Shown here: piece by piece, positions 13,144 to 24,617 of the stretch
Numbering within the stretch: the first letter of the stretch is position 1
Layout of the letters: the number at the start of each line of letters is the position of its first letter
Origin: Aspidiotus rigidus
Taxonomy: Eukaryota; Arthropoda; Insecta; Hemiptera; Diaspididae
Assembly (NCBI GenBank): GCA_035079385.1
Contig: JAVHKY010000001.1
Location: 14,408,501 to 14,472,500 of the forward strand
Length of the DNA stretch: 64,000 nt
Direction: 5' to 3'
Notes under the pieces: model-generated
Told to the model about the DNA's origin: nothing
The model's input: only the letters and a program-made list of their open reading frames with translations
Database searches by the model: none
Position numbers and translations under genes: made by a program

Positions 13144-14391
13144 GTACGTACGAATCAAAATTCTGATGTATTCTTCATGTTTTCGCGATAATTGTGCACT
13201 CCGAATATACAAACGAGAAGATACAAGAAATCTTCTGCACGTAAAACGATTCGAATACTACCGATATCATATATTTAAGAGTCTCAGAAATACTTTCGGA
13301 TCTTCCGACGAAATACTCTACTGTTGACCCACATCAAGCATCAATTTCCTTATTCTTGTTCAATTGAGCTCACGTAAGATTACAATAATCCTTGTCATTG
13401 GGCAGTCTCTTTAATGGGCAGTCTTCATATATCTTGACGTCTGTAAGTGCGAAGCTGTACGTTCATTGCGTTCATAATGTGCGTATTTCTAGTGAAAAAA
13501 ATATGATTGAACGTTCGATCATAATTTCAGGAATACTCACCACGACTTTCGACGAATTTCTCAATTTCTCACCATCTGATCCGATCTTCCGTAATTAATG
13601 TGATGAACTTCAAGTTTAAGTTTTGTTTTATGCCGACTAACAAATTATAAACACCATCAATCATCGAAGAAGCGATAAGTTCTGGAGGTAAAAAATACGA
13701 AATACAAATACCACGTTATTCCAAAATTCATTCCAAAATTCAAACCCGAAACCGCAGAAACCGAACGCAAACACCTTGGCTCACATCATACATTGTAGCT
13801 GGATAGTGTTGATTTATTATTCATAAAACTTTGTGTTTCACAATGATACACAGGTTGCGCTAATGTTTCTCTCAATTTTTGTCAACAAGACGCAAATTTT
13901 TGTCATTTTTTATTCAGTTTTGTCAAACACACGAAAGTGGGCGTGGTTTATGCATTGACAAACGTTTTTCACCCGTTTTGTCAATTTTGTCAGTGACAAA
14001 TTGACAAAATTCAAGAATTTCTCTCAACGGGAAGCTTTTTACAAACGGTCAACTGCATTTGAAAGCTGATAAAATTTTCTTTATATCATCATATTACTTA
14101 CCAGATTGTTCCGCAGCAACCATCGAAAAAAAAGACATTTTGTCAACTGACCGGTTCAAAATGATAAATTTGATGCTATCAACACGAGATTCCAGAGAGC
14201 ATAACTCTCCGAAAAATATAGATATCGAGCTACTTTTTTTTTGTTTGTGCACGTTTTTTTCCGCTGAAGCCAATGAGCTAGCACTCTATTCACTTTGAAT
14301 TCATACTTTTCCGGTACACCGTGTGAAGCGCTATACAAGAAAATTTCCTGCAAAGTCACCCTGGCCTGCAAAGTCACCCCGATTGACGGTA

Positions 14392-15090
14392 CTAATCATT
14401 ATATATAACCCACTTTTCTGAAGGCCACAATAAATTGTAATCATCATCATCATGAACTTTCAAACATTTTCCAGTTCCAGCAGCAGTATTACTATCTCCA
14501 AATTGAAGTTTCTGTTTCCGAGGTCGCTTAGGTGGTAAAGTAGAGCAAGTTTCTGATGATTGTACTGAAAAGGTGTCGTCATCAGTTGTTGAACTTAACT
14601 TGTTTGCTTCCTCCAAATTTTCCAAGTCTACAATCACAAACATCTAAATTCAAGAAATTAAATCCAAAGTACAAACAATAATAATATACTTACCAAAATG
14701 AGCATACACCTTCTTCAGTTTTACTTCTTGCCATGTGATCTTCACCCGCCTCATTTTTATTGGATCACTTTTGCGCGGAATACTTATTTCCAAGGTACCA
14801 ATCTCTATGCGCCTTTCAATTATTATATTAATGATGTTCATTGCATCTGAGGCTGCTCCAACCAATGGATACATTACGCGACCAGTTTCTAAGTCAACCC
14901 ACATTTTCAGAGCTACATATCGTTTGCTATCCTTTGTCTTCTTGTCACAAATCACAAGTAGATCCTTTGGCTCGATGTTACCCATTGAAAAACCAACATA
15001 ATCTTTATAATGAGAATAAATTCCTCTGACTTCGACATATGCTTTCTGCAGCTCACATTGATTCTCAGCTTTCTCTTGGGATTCGACCAT
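14392..15090 (-). CDS. CACTA-associated accessory protein, copy B (two exons visible)
   Basis: Exon 1 (14694-15090) starts at ATG 15088-15090 and ends at KKVYAHF before a GTAAGT donor. Exon 2 starts at 14627 after the acceptor GATTGTAG and continues DLENLEEANKLSS, with a Pro/Lys-rich nuclear-localisation-like stretch PPKRPRKQK; the frame closes at 14392 or splices on. The intron position and phase match the copy at 56933-58213 exactly (YAHF|DLEN against YAHY|ELEE), which supports both models. The N-terminal 120 residues share YVALKMWVDLETGRV-like and VKITWQE-like blocks with that copy. I do not recognise the domain. Lying just downstream of a Tnp2-type transposase in the same orientation, it is probably the second protein of that element family. 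Confidence 0.6.
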
Positions 15091-15730
15091 GATGAAATTA
15101 TATAGAATTGACCTGGAAGAAATAGAAACAATGTACATTCACAAATATCTCAACATTTTATTTACACAGTATGCAACATATCTCATCAGTTTTCAATACC
15201 CACTTTGCATCACTGTATTTTTCTCATACCTTTTGTGGAATGTAGTGATGCATGGTGAGCAACAAATATGTACTAGGTATGTATTACTCACACTCTTAAG
15301 TTGTATAGAATTGAACGCAGAAATTTGAAAATTAGGATTTCCAAATGATTTCAGATAAGTTCTGTGTTTGTGTGTTATTGCTGATGAATAATTTCTACCT
15401 AAGTGATGATCGGATTTACTTAATCTGAAAGAGGATTATTAATAAAAAGTTTTATAAATTTTGTTGAATCAAGCCCAGATATTTCAATATAACATGAATT
15501 TACAATACCTATATTCTTATATTAGCAATTATATAGAATCTGTACAATTGAATTGGGATTTAGGCTGAAAGAAGAGTTGTGATCAGTTTTAAGCAAATAT
15601 TTTCGAATTCATAAGAGAAAATTATCAGAATGGAAAATATATTATACCTATATTATATTAGTGGAGGTATTCAATGCACGCTAGTTTTGCATCACCATCT
15701 ACTGGGAAGACAAAACATTTTGCCTTCAAA
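15091..15730. other. Non-coding spacer between accessory gene and transposase
   Basis: AT-rich, no ORF with recognisable content. It would contain the accessory gene's upstream exon or promoter and the transposase 3' end if both belong to one element. Confidence 0.4.
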
Positions 15731-18700
15731 TTACTGAGGAAATTTATTAGTACAAAAGGCAGTTGATGTATCAATTATATAGGTCATTCCTTTACTTGTA
15801 GAGGAGCAAAACTGTGATGCAAAAACTGGCTGCAACTTTGTAAAACATTTTCCAACCAGATAGATTTCTCCTGAATTTTTGTCTTGCAAAATTCGCGTCA
15901 ACTGCATGTAAATATCTTGGCCACAAACACTCATGACACAATAACAGTCAGATCCATATGTTCTCAAAAGAAATGTTTGAATTTCTTTAAAACGTTCATG
16001 CTGAACATTGGCAACATCAAAGTCTTCATCCAATTCCCCAACTTTGTAACATAATTTTGGTTCTTCAAAGTATTCAGGAAGACAATCTTGAAGGTCGCAA
16101 CTGTCTGTTACAAATAGATCGGTAGCAAGACGATCACTAAAATTATTCACAACTTGCTTCAGGGGCTTGTAGCCACTTTTTACATATCGCTTAATTTGAC
16201 CAAGAATACTTTTATAAGGAAAATTGCTGAAGTCATCTAAGGGTCCAAATTCCTCATAGTCATCAGGTAAATGCCATAAACTGTGAACGTTATACACTGC
16301 AAATTCTTTTCCATACAAAGAAACACCACTTGTTATGAATTCCTTTATCAGAATCCGAGCATTATCAGCAACAAATTCAACATAGGGTCTCCTTCTTTCA
16401 TCATCTTCATTATAGGGAATTTTTTTTGCCATTGCTCGGATAGCGGCTGCAAGGAAGCAAAAATTTTCATAGTACTTCAATGGTAAAATATCTTTAAGCA
16501 CAAAAGCTCCAATGTACAATAAAAATATCCGATATTGTGTTCCCTTGTAATTAGATAAAAATTCAAGCGTTTCTGGAATCCGCTGAAACTCATACTGTCG
16601 CCGCACTTGACTAATTATGGCATCAAAGATTATCTTGTTTTCATTAGAAAGAATGTCAGAGTTGTCATTCCATATATGCATCAACTTCTTCATTATGCCC
16701 AGTAGTACGCAGTGCAAATAGTCAATTGGTACTTGTTTCACCAAATCCACAGACAATGCAGTTAAAATTGTAAAATGACGACGAAAATCTTGTTTTCTGG
16801 CTCTCTTAATTTGTTTTCGAGTCATCAATTCAGGAATGGAAGGCTCAAGTACATGTACATCTTCATCACTGGAGTACTTCTCAGAATTATAATCTGAATC
16901 ATCTGCGTCATGTTCTAACTCTTCATGCATATTAATGAATTCATCGTGAGAACAATGTGCTTTCTCATCACAATATGGAATATGCACATCATTTATTCCT
17001 ACTTTCAAGTCGGAATGAACTTTCTTCTTGGAACAAAAATTAAGAAAGGACAAGGCTTTGATTCCTCGATTACGACTAGTAGACTTGCTCGAATAACCTT
17101 TCCTGATGACAGATCGACCTACAACATGACACTTAGTACACGGTCTTTTTGAATTATGAGATTTCACACCTAACACGTACGCTTTTGCTGGTGCATCAAA
17201 AAGCATTTTATGTAGAACTAATCTGTGTGTCTGGCCATGTAATACAATACCATGTTTTTTCAGTTTGATCAATTCTTCAACAAAAGGTTTCAGGTACAAA
17301 TTGCTACACTTGGGTTTCTTCTTGCCGGCATAAAGAGCTACTGGAAAAACCTTCCTCTTATCCACACGGCATAGTATTGGCCATAGATCAAGAGCACTGC
17401 TGCGGTACATCGATGTTTACTGACAGTCTTATAGTATTTTTGGAAGGATCATATAATTTGGCTTTAGAAAAATTCATTACATTTGAAACTCCAAAATATG
17501 CCATGTCACCTGGATGAACTTTGTACAACGTGTATTGCAATCTGGGTGGCAATAAGCTTCGAAAATTTTTCTTCAGCTTCTTCTGAGTTTCTGGTTTTAT
17601 TGTTCTCAGTAATTTAAGCACGTCATCTTTGGCTTCATGCGTCATTCCAGTATGTTTAATAAATACAGACTGCACATCTTTCAACTGCCGATCAACCTCA
17701 CTGTCATGGATCTCATCATCTTCCGAGGAATCGGAAATTGGATCATCATCAGTTGAAATACTTTCATTATTTATTGACCCCAATTCAGTCTCAAGTACTT
17801 GTAGGTCAAGCTCATTTGGTTTTGGATTGTCAATGACTTCATTACACATTAGCATTAGGTATTTTGGAATTGTTGGAAGGCACATTTTGCGTAAATTCAT
17901 CTGCACCTTCATAATCTGGTGCCATATTGGGAGATATGATAGGAGCTCTTTTTGGACTTGAAACGCAATAGTTGGTAGACATGGTAGAGGGAGATATTCT
18001 TGGACTTGGGATGCTATTATTGAATATAGTGTCCGAAGAATTCTCACTGCGTAACTTTTCCAAATACATAGCAGCGTCAGCCATCTTCAACATAAATTGA
18101 TCAAGAGAAATATGATGAGCGCTCAAGTACTTAATAGCACTGACTTTATATCATAAATTGCATAACAAATTATAGTCAAAGTTAGTATAGCAACAACCCA
18201 ATACCTATGTCTAAAAATTTATAATGAGATATTGATTCTAAAAGTGATCTTTATAGTGAGACTGATGCTTGACTTGAATTTGTATGTACTTGGAAAAAAA
18301 AATCAGTAGTGTGACAATCATTTTAGAAATCAGCATTCAAAATTCAATTATATCTACTGGCATACTTAGATGAATATTCTCAATTTTCTTGATTCCAATA
18401 AGTATTTTTGGATTTGTTGAGTTGAAGCTAAAGTATCATTGACTGTGAGTTAATTTCATATATAATGGTAATTAGTATACATACACAATTGCTCTCATAA
18501 GCTATACACCTTAAAGAGTGAGCAATTTTGAAAAACTAACTAAAATTCTAATATTGTTTCTTACTGCTCACATACCTATCTACCAATAATTCAACACTTC
18601 TTTCACTCCAAAGTATCTCCAAAGTTATAGAATCATAATACAAGACTCTTGAAACAATGCCTTTAAAACCCACTGAATTGAAAATCTTATTACATCCGGT

Positions 18701-19250
18701 AGCAGGTCACGGTTCATCTGTTCTAAAAGAGGCCAAGCGCGAAAATGGTGGTGGTTGGTGGCGGCACATTTTCAAAATTTTCCTCATGCGCGGAGATTCA
18801 TTGAACTTAGCGGAAGGTGGATTTTTATGGGAGAAAGATGATAGGAAAAGGGAAAGAAAAGAAAACAAGAATTTTTGATTTTTTCTATTTTTCTATTTTC
18901 TTACGTTGTTGAGCATATGACAATCAATTATCTCACTATTTCATTTCAAATGTTTCAATCTCAGGCAAATCCTCAACAATCAGAATTCGCTCAACCCTAC
19001 TACATATCGTTATATGAGGGCGTTTTGTTTACTGTATACTGTGCACATAACTAATGCATATTTTCTATAATATGAAAGCCTTTGAAAAGAAAAAAAATTG
19101 AGAACACAATACCGCTTCTGCTCGTTGTCTGTATAATTTCTCTTGTTTCTCTTTCTCTTTTTTATGATGCCGCCACATAGACCAGTAAGAAACTGAACGC
19201 TCGCGTACAACATACTTTTTTTCAACACAGCGGTCATTATTAGAACTCAT
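15731..19250 (-). pseudogene. CACTA/EnSpm-like (Tnp2-type) transposase, copy B
   Basis: The probable first exon at about 19110-19250 starts with ATG 19248-19250 and encodes RSVSYWSMWRHHKKEKEKQE, matching the first exon of copy A. A Ser/Pro-rich segment follows at about 17850-18126 (SAHHISLDQFMLKMADAAMY). An acidic segment and the start of the body run to about 17400. The main body is open from 17410 to 15731 (559 codons) with SSALDLWPILCR, HKMLFDAPAKAYVLGV, KRPCTKCHVVG and PIDYLHCVLLGIMKKLM. Frame changes lie near 17850 and 17400; the 17400 lesion falls right at the conserved VNID/SSALDLWP junction. The rest of the body is intact, so loss of activity is recent. The Tnp2 assignment rests on motif memory, not on a search. 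Confidence 0.8.
18130..19105. other. Probable large intron of transposase copy B
   Basis: AT-rich and without convincing coding content between the basic first exon and the Ser/Pro segment. A plus-strand ORF at 18657-18878 is short and unsupported. Confidence 0.4.
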
Positions 19251-21730
19251 TGTAGGAGCTGAAAGAATAATTATAAAATTTCTTATAACTTCAACTATTT
19301 ATAGGGATCATTATTACAGTAGGTGAAATGAAGTGTGACACAAGAATGGAGGATTGATTTAGTATTTTTCTCTTTCTCAAAAAAGAAGAAGAGAAAAAAT
19401 GGCAAGTGAGCCAGCGAAAATGAGAACACCATGTCAAATAAAAAAAGAGAGGAATACAAGAATTTCTAGAGATTGAATCATTTTCTCAAAAAAATTAAAA
19501 TAGCGGACAGATTCTCCAACAATTTTTATTCGTTCTTGTCGGCATCTCATATGAATAGAGAGCAGTAGAGAAGCTGGTGTGACAACCTTTCCCTTCTTTT
19601 TACCTGAACCTAAAACAGGAGCAACGTCTCGATAGTATCACGTTGCGGAACGTTGTTCCACTACCAGGTGTTCTCACAACCAGGTAATCACGTGTACTAA
19701 GCCTCGACATGTACTGAGCTATACCTTAACGTGTAGTTTTGACATGTGAATCCATGTGCATGATCAACAAGCGTCAATGAGTTCTGAGCTCTGCTGCACA
19801 AAAGGGAATTGCTGTACATTATCTAAAAATCACAGGCAAGAGAATTTCATCTACCTACAGAAAATTACGAAAATACGAAGACTTGAATGAGAAACTGAAA
19901 CTAGTCTCTTGAATATTACTCAATTTTAAAAGAAATGTTTGATACGGTGAAGCCATTTTTTGACATTGATTCTAGTTCCTCAGACAAAAATTATTCCACT
20001 TACGTATCAGTGAAAACGTAACACAAAAATTATTTCTTCTCCCATCAACAATGTGAAAGAATATTTCTTCGTAAAAAGTGATAAGAAGTTCATTTCATCT
20101 TTCCAGAACACATAATTACAAAGCAACCATACTTCAAATGGAAAATACCATTTTTTTGTCGGTCGAACTCACACTCCTCAGAAAAAAAAACAAGACAGAA
20201 AAAAAATGTACTGACACAATAAAATAATATTGAGAGATGAATAATCTTCGAAGTTAGGAGCCATTCTAATTGAAAGCGCTGAATTTTTACTACCTACCGT
20301 GCCTGTAGAAATTTATTGCGTTCAACGATGAGTATTTTTTATCCTTCCCCGGCTAACAGGAAATGAAAAATAATATTTTTCAAAGCAGAAATCGTTGTGA
20401 TCTAACTTGGATAGCCCCTGAGCAAGTAATGCGAAAAACTAAATGTAGCGCGCGACTCATGATAATCGACACACGAAACTCTCACAATCGTAGTTTCAAT
20501 AAAAAAATGCTGAGTGAGATTATCGTACACAACTTTTATCGATGAAGGATGAAGATTTAAAATTGAGTAAATTTAATATTACGCACGCGTACGCGATGGA
20601 ACGCTCTCGATCGGACGCTCTCGCAAGATAAATGCTGATGAAGATTTAAAATTGAACAAATTCAATATTACGCATACGCGTATACACGCCGAACGCTCTC
20701 GGTGTAAGATTTAAATTCTACCGGTGAACAATGAAAGAAATTGAAGTTTTATTATAATTCAGATAATCTAGGCAATGGGTGCTTTGAGAATTTTGTACGT
20801 CATTTCTGAAAAAACAATTGTACGGTACATGCATTTTTCAGAATGGTGACAAAAAAATCATACCTGTACGTACCTATATTTCGAGAACGCCTGATTAAAA
20901 ATTGGTGGGTGTATCGAAGTGCTTGATCATATATAAACAAAATTCTGTAGATATAATCGGGTTTAACGAAACTTGATTCTGTTTCTTATCGTCCGCAAGA
21001 TACGCCAAGAGCGCTTGATGCTCGCGGCGAAGGAATTTGAAATTCGATAAAACTGAAGAAATCTTCGGTTTCCATAATTAAATTACGAATGGTCGAATGA
21101 AAGGGGGAAGGAAATCACACGCACGTACAAAATCTACTGATCGTTGAAAATTTCTATCCTCAAATAAATTTGGATACCAGTAACAACATGAATGCGCTAG
21201 ATTTCATTGTCTATACTTACAGCTATTTCACCGGAACTCGATCTTAATTCAAAACTTGCGATCTTCAAACAAATCTTTGAACAAAACTCGCGTATCTTCA
21301 AATGGAAACGGAACTGAATTCTGAAACGGATTTAGAACGTGTTACATATCGTATGCAGAATTAAATTGACGCTCATAACAAATAAAATGCCTACAGAGAC
21401 AATTTGTACACGATGGAATTCTCCGCATACCATTACCGGTATTACAGTTCATTCAAAATCAACCAGCTAGGTATCCTGATCAAGATGGAACACATTTCTT
21501 CAAATACGTTCATTAATTTATGTACCCACAGTAGGTGTAAATGTGAGGTACTGGGACATGATGAAAGTTCGAAAGTTGACAGGTCAAGGTCATTCACCCC
21601 TGCGTTCGACATCTCGGTCGGTCGGCACGTGGTCGGCATGTGCACGTGCTATACTGACACGTTGAAACGTGCTCCACGTGCTCATCATCGCCGTTGGTCC
21701 GTGTGCGCGCGCCGCCTACTTTTTCTTAGC
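19251..21730. other. Non-coding stretch
   Basis: No gene can be supported. It includes the direct repeat at 20546-20705. The 5' end of CACTA-like element B should lie within the first few hundred bases, but I saw no definite terminal repeat. Confidence 0.45.
20546..20705. repeat. Diverged direct repeat pair
   Basis: GAAGATTTAAAATTGA(G/A) followed by AAATT(T/C)AATATTACGCA, a CGCGTA-rich piece and CGAACGCTCTCG-like ends occurs at about 20549-20620 and again at 20640-20702. Confidence 0.6.
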
Positions 21731-21734
21731 CTAA

Positions 21735-21842
21735 AATAAATAAATAAATAAATAAAATATATTTGCTAGCCTAGGTTTCGAACCTTGTACCTTTGACTTG
21801 GGAAGTCGGTACACTATACGTTTGGCCGCTCGGCTGCGGATA
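21735..21842 (-). mobile_element. Short tRNA-derived SINE-like sequence
   Basis: Read on the minus strand, an A-box-like CAGCCGAGCGGCC (about 21828-21840) is followed some 40 bases later by a B-box-like GGTTCGAAACC (about 21776-21786), then a (TTTA)n tail at about 21740-21760. The anticodon stem (GAC/GTC) pairs for only three base pairs, so it is not a working tRNA. A decayed tRNA pseudogene with a chance tail would look similar. Confidence 0.4.
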
Positions 21843-21924
21843 AATAGTAGATATTTTTTCTCGTATTTATATTTCTCTCTTGTGTACCTATACGTACGTG
21901 TACGTACGATTTTATGATAATCAA

Positions 21925-21977
21925 TTGATTAATTAATTAATGATCGATTAATTAATTAATTAATTAATTAATTAAGT
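21925..21977. repeat. (TTAA)n microsatellite
   Basis: Runs of ATTAATTAATTAA, interrupted once by GATCGATT, span this stretch. Confidence 0.9.
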
Positions 21978-22026
21978 AATAATCGTAGATGTATCTTTTT
22001 TTTCCCTCCTTTATGTTGGAGTTTGC

Positions 22027-22044
22027 GACAAGTTTCAACTTGTC
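22027..22044. promoter_or_regulatory. 18-bp palindrome GACAAGTT-TC-AACTTGTC
   Basis: Perfect 8-base arms around a two-base centre, lying beyond the 3' end of the minus-strand gene 22147-22731. Nearly the same palindrome occurs at 22839-22852 on the other side of that gene and a weaker version at 28502-28515 in the divergent Polinton promoter region. It could be a protein-binding site; that is inference. Confidence 0.45.
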
Positions 22045-22096
22045 TCTTATTTATTCGCTTTGAATAAATAATTGCGTGTTTTAGAGAATTAGGGGT

Positions 22097-22112
22097 GGCC
22101 CTGAAAAGGGCC
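22097..22112 (-). terminator. Histone-type 3' stem-loop
   Basis: On the minus strand the sequence reads AAAACGGCCCTTTTCAGGGC followed by CACCCC. The 6-bp GGCCCT/AGGGCC stem with TTTC loop and ACCC flank equals the metazoan replication-dependent histone mRNA 3' element, normally bound by SLBP. It lies about 35 bases after the stop codon of the gene at 22147-22731, the usual distance. Further downstream an inverted repeat ATTTATTC/GAATAAAT includes AATAAA. Confidence 0.75.
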
Positions 22113-22146
22113 GTTTTAAAACTATCTAATGCTATCGTATATTATA

Positions 22147-22731
22147 CTAATTACTCCGGAAAAAATAACATCTACGTCCCATTCTTATGTTCAATGCTCT
22201 CTCTAGAGCATCTTTCATTGCTGGAATTCCACCACATAAATAGTCAAAGAGAAGTTTCATTTCTCTCCACTTTAGTAAGCGAGGAGCAATAATAATGTTG
22301 ATTACATCACGTGAATAATAAAGATCTTTCACGACAAAGAACGTTTTGAAATATTTCTCATCGAGATTTATGCATAAATTACGTATGAGATTTCGAATTA
22401 TTTCAGGATGATAACAGATATATTCATCTCGCTTTCCATAGAGTCGCATGTTCAAAGGACTATCCCGATTTTTCTCTTCGCTGTAAAATTGTACTATCCA
22501 CCCAGATAATTGACAAAATGTAATAAAATGTCTTTCTTTTGGTACATATGTACGAATTTTAAGGCATTGTGGAGCGTATTTTCTAAGAAATGAAGTACTC
22601 CTTCTTTGTTTAAGTCGACGCGTCTCATCACACATACACCCTATATGGTCTGTACCAATATTCCTGAATATTTTTCTGAGACATAATTTTTGTAAGCTCT
22701 TTGGTTGTCGTAAAATTGTACTCGGAGTCAT
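22147..22731 (-). CDS. Unknown 194-aa protein with BC-box-like motif and histone-type 3' end
   Basis: I start it at ATG 22729-22731; the frame is open further upstream but without another ATG. Near the N-terminus PKSLQKLCLRKIFRNIG fits the Elongin C binding BC-box pattern (S/T)LxxxCxxxI found in SOCS-box proteins. The remainder is basic, with several Cys and aromatic residues, FLRKYAPQCLKI and RDEYICYHPEIIRNLIRNL, and I recognise no domain. The frame is intact although neighbouring Polinton genes carry lesions. The transcript would end in the histone-type stem-loop. It lies left of and in the same orientation as the integrase operon, so it may be a Polinton cargo gene or a neighbour. A role as a ubiquitin-ligase adaptor is only a possibility. 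Confidence 0.5.
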   Translation of the reverse strand: MTPSTILRQPKSLQKLCLRKIFRNIGTDHIGCMCDETRRLKQRRSTSFLRKYAPQCLKIRTYVPKERHFITFCQLSGWIVQFYSEEKNRDSPLNMRLYGKRDEYICYHPEIIRNLIRNLCINLDEKYFKTFFVVKDLYYSRDVINIIIAPRLLKWREMKLLFDYLCGGIPAMKDALERALNIRMGRRCYFFRSN

Positions 22732-22838
22732 TTTCACTGAGTCAAAGAAGAATGAAGAATGAACAGTAGGTATAGGCCTAAGTTTCTGTTGTCGGATTGA
22801 CAAAAAAATCGAGTCTCCTCCTACAATATGAGTGGTGG

Positions 22839-22852
22839 CAAGTTGAAACTTG
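22839..22852. promoter_or_regulatory. Palindrome CAAGTT-GA-AACTTG
   Basis: Six-base perfect arms about 110 bases upstream of the ATG at 22731 (minus strand). It is the partner of the palindrome at 22027-22044. Confidence 0.4.
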
Positions 22853-22859
22853 TCTGGCG

Positions 22860-23999
22860 ACTAGACCAACCTTTTTTTTTTTCTCCTGCCGAACACACAC
22901 TATAGTATACTGTATGTACCTTGATTCTTTTTCGTGGGTACATCTCATTCTTGATGACAATGTGTCGGTTCTGGGAAATACTTGCTGGCAAGCTATTTTT
23001 TTTTAATCCCTAATGATATTATGTTCTCGATCAAGATGCGAATTTCTGATGTTGCCTTTCGAAGTTCCGAGGAAACATTAATTATTATAGACCGCTTCAA
23101 AAAAGAAAGGATGCGAGTATATGACATCTATCAATTCACATCTCTTCTTGGGTAGTCCGCGGTATGTGAGTTTTCATCTGTTATCAGTAAGGTCGCATGT
23201 ACGAGTCGAATTTATTAATAGCCTACGCGATATCCTTTCACAGTTTCAAGAAAAACACACCGGACGCTTACAACCCTATTGTCAATAGTACCTAAGTACC
23301 TATGTTCTCATTCTGGTTAATTAACCTACCCGATCGCCTTCACCTACCTACGCGATCACCTTTTCGAAGTTCCGAGGAAACATTAATTATTATAGACGCT
23401 TCAAAAAGAAAGGATGCGAGTATATGACATCTATCAATTCCCATCTCTTCTTAGGTAGTCCGCGATATGTGAGTTTTCATCTTTTATCAGTATGGTCGCA
23501 TGTACGAGTCGAATTTATTAATAGCCTACGTGATATCCTTTAGCAGTTTCAAGAAAACACACTGGACGCTTTGAAAACTTTATTGTTATTGTACTTGTAG
23601 GTATCTCTTCAAGGAAAAAGGGTTGCTAGTATATCCAAATACCTGTGGTGCGCGCGAACTTATACACGGTGGGCGATCATCCTTTACCAGTAATTTCCAA
23701 ATCGCGGCTCGTGTGTATGGGAATATAGTCAAATACCTGGGAGGTCTTGTATTGTCTGAGAATTTGAGGAAATGTAATGTAATTGCGACACAAATCTTCC
23801 CATATTATGAGAATCCGAGAAACTGTCATCTCATGATAGGTGGTGTCACCCAATAAGATTGTAAGTCCTTTAAAGAAACTGATTTGGAAGGAGATTATTG
23901 GTCATCGGTAAATAGAAATACAAGTCGAAGTATTTCATTGGAAAAACATATTTTTGGTATAGGGTGAGATGAAGGCTGGATTTGTAAATAGTAAGTTAC
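22860..23999. other. Non-coding, with a duplicated block
   Basis: No supportable gene; the ORF at 23623-23856 has no recognisable content. The main feature is the direct duplication at 23059-23570. Confidence 0.45.
23059..23570. repeat. About 210-bp direct duplication, copies about 304 bp apart
   Basis: The block beginning TTCGAAGTTCCGAGGAAACA at 23059 and running to GGACGCTT (about 23269) recurs at 23363-23570 with roughly ten differences, several being one-base gaps. A degraded third start may lie near 23605. Confidence 0.85.
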
Positions 24000-24320
24000 T
24001 TGTTTGATCAATTTAGAGACTTAAATCAGTTCAAATTATCTCTTCAAGTTCTCAAGTTGAAAAGTAGAAGCGATAACATGACCGTATTTAATCGACAAAG
24101 TTTGTTGCCAATCGCCTTAACGATTTTATTCAATGATTTTTCGGATTTAAATATCGCGGCTACAATTAAAATTTTCGAAAAGATAATTTTTGGTTTTAAG
24201 TTTACATCTGAATTCGATCGTAAATCCGTGAATAACATTTTTGAAGTGTACAACGAATTGGAAAACGATTTAGATCGTTTTACCTGTATATATTTTTTAA
24301 AACAGGAGATGGGTTTCTAA
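24000..24320 (+). CDS. Hypothetical 106-aa protein
   Basis: Open frame rich in Phe, Asn, Asp and Lys with likely helices (SLLPIALTILFNDFSDLN). No recognised domain, no clear promoter, and the start at 24000 may be internal to an exon. It sits just outside the integrase end of the Polinton and could be a cargo ORF or chance. Confidence 0.3.
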   Translation: MFDQFRDLNQFKLSLQVLKLKSRSDNMTVFNRQSLLPIALTILFNDFSDLNIAATIKIFEKIIFGFKFTSEFDRKSVNNIFEVYNELENDLDRFTCIYFLKQEMGF

Positions 24321-24367
24321 ACCCACATCTTTCTTTATACCATAATAAGAAACCTCATTTCCTATAA

Positions 24368-24447
24368 GAGTGTCTCTATCTACATGAACTAGTTTAAACT
24401 GGTTGAAGAGTGTCTCTATCTATATGAACTAGATTAAACTGGTTGAA
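24368..24447. repeat. 40-bp tandem duplication
   Basis: GAGTGTCTCTATCTACATGA and the next 20 bases, ending in the near-palindrome AACTAGTTTAAACTGGTT, are present twice with three differences. The tail TAAACTGGTTG recurs at 28490 next to the divergent Polinton promoter. Confidence 0.85.
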
Positions 24448-24617
24448 GAAAGAAGAAACTTATTTTTTTGGAATATTTTATTGATATGTTCAAAGTTTTA
24501 CATCTTATAAGATAGGTTATCTGCTAAAATAATTATCAGGCATATTGTCTCCATACTGTAACCAGTATTTTAGATTTTTTCTTCTCTCGACCGATCACAA
24601 ATGTGACGTGAAGTAGT

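Larger units (their letters stand above)
11201..14391. other. Long non-coding, AT-rich stretch with degenerate repeats
   Basis: No supportable gene on either strand; ORFs here are short and lack motifs. It holds the diverged repeats at 12533-13030 and the 48-bp tandem duplication at 13048-13143, listed separately. From 13860 to 14010 the words TTTTGTCA and TGACAAA recur in both orientations, giving hairpin potential. Confidence 0.5.

Noticed and set aside
21769..21840. Possible functional tRNA gene
   Set aside because: A- and B-box-like sequences are present but the anticodon stem pairs for only three bases and a TTTA tail follows; treated as SINE-like.
22097..22112. Idea that a histone gene ends here
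   Set aside because: The upstream minus-strand ORF has no similarity to any histone; only the stem-loop matches.
23623..23856. Plus-strand ORF of 77 aa near the Polinton left flank
   Set aside because: No motif, no promoter and located beside duplicated non-coding sequence.
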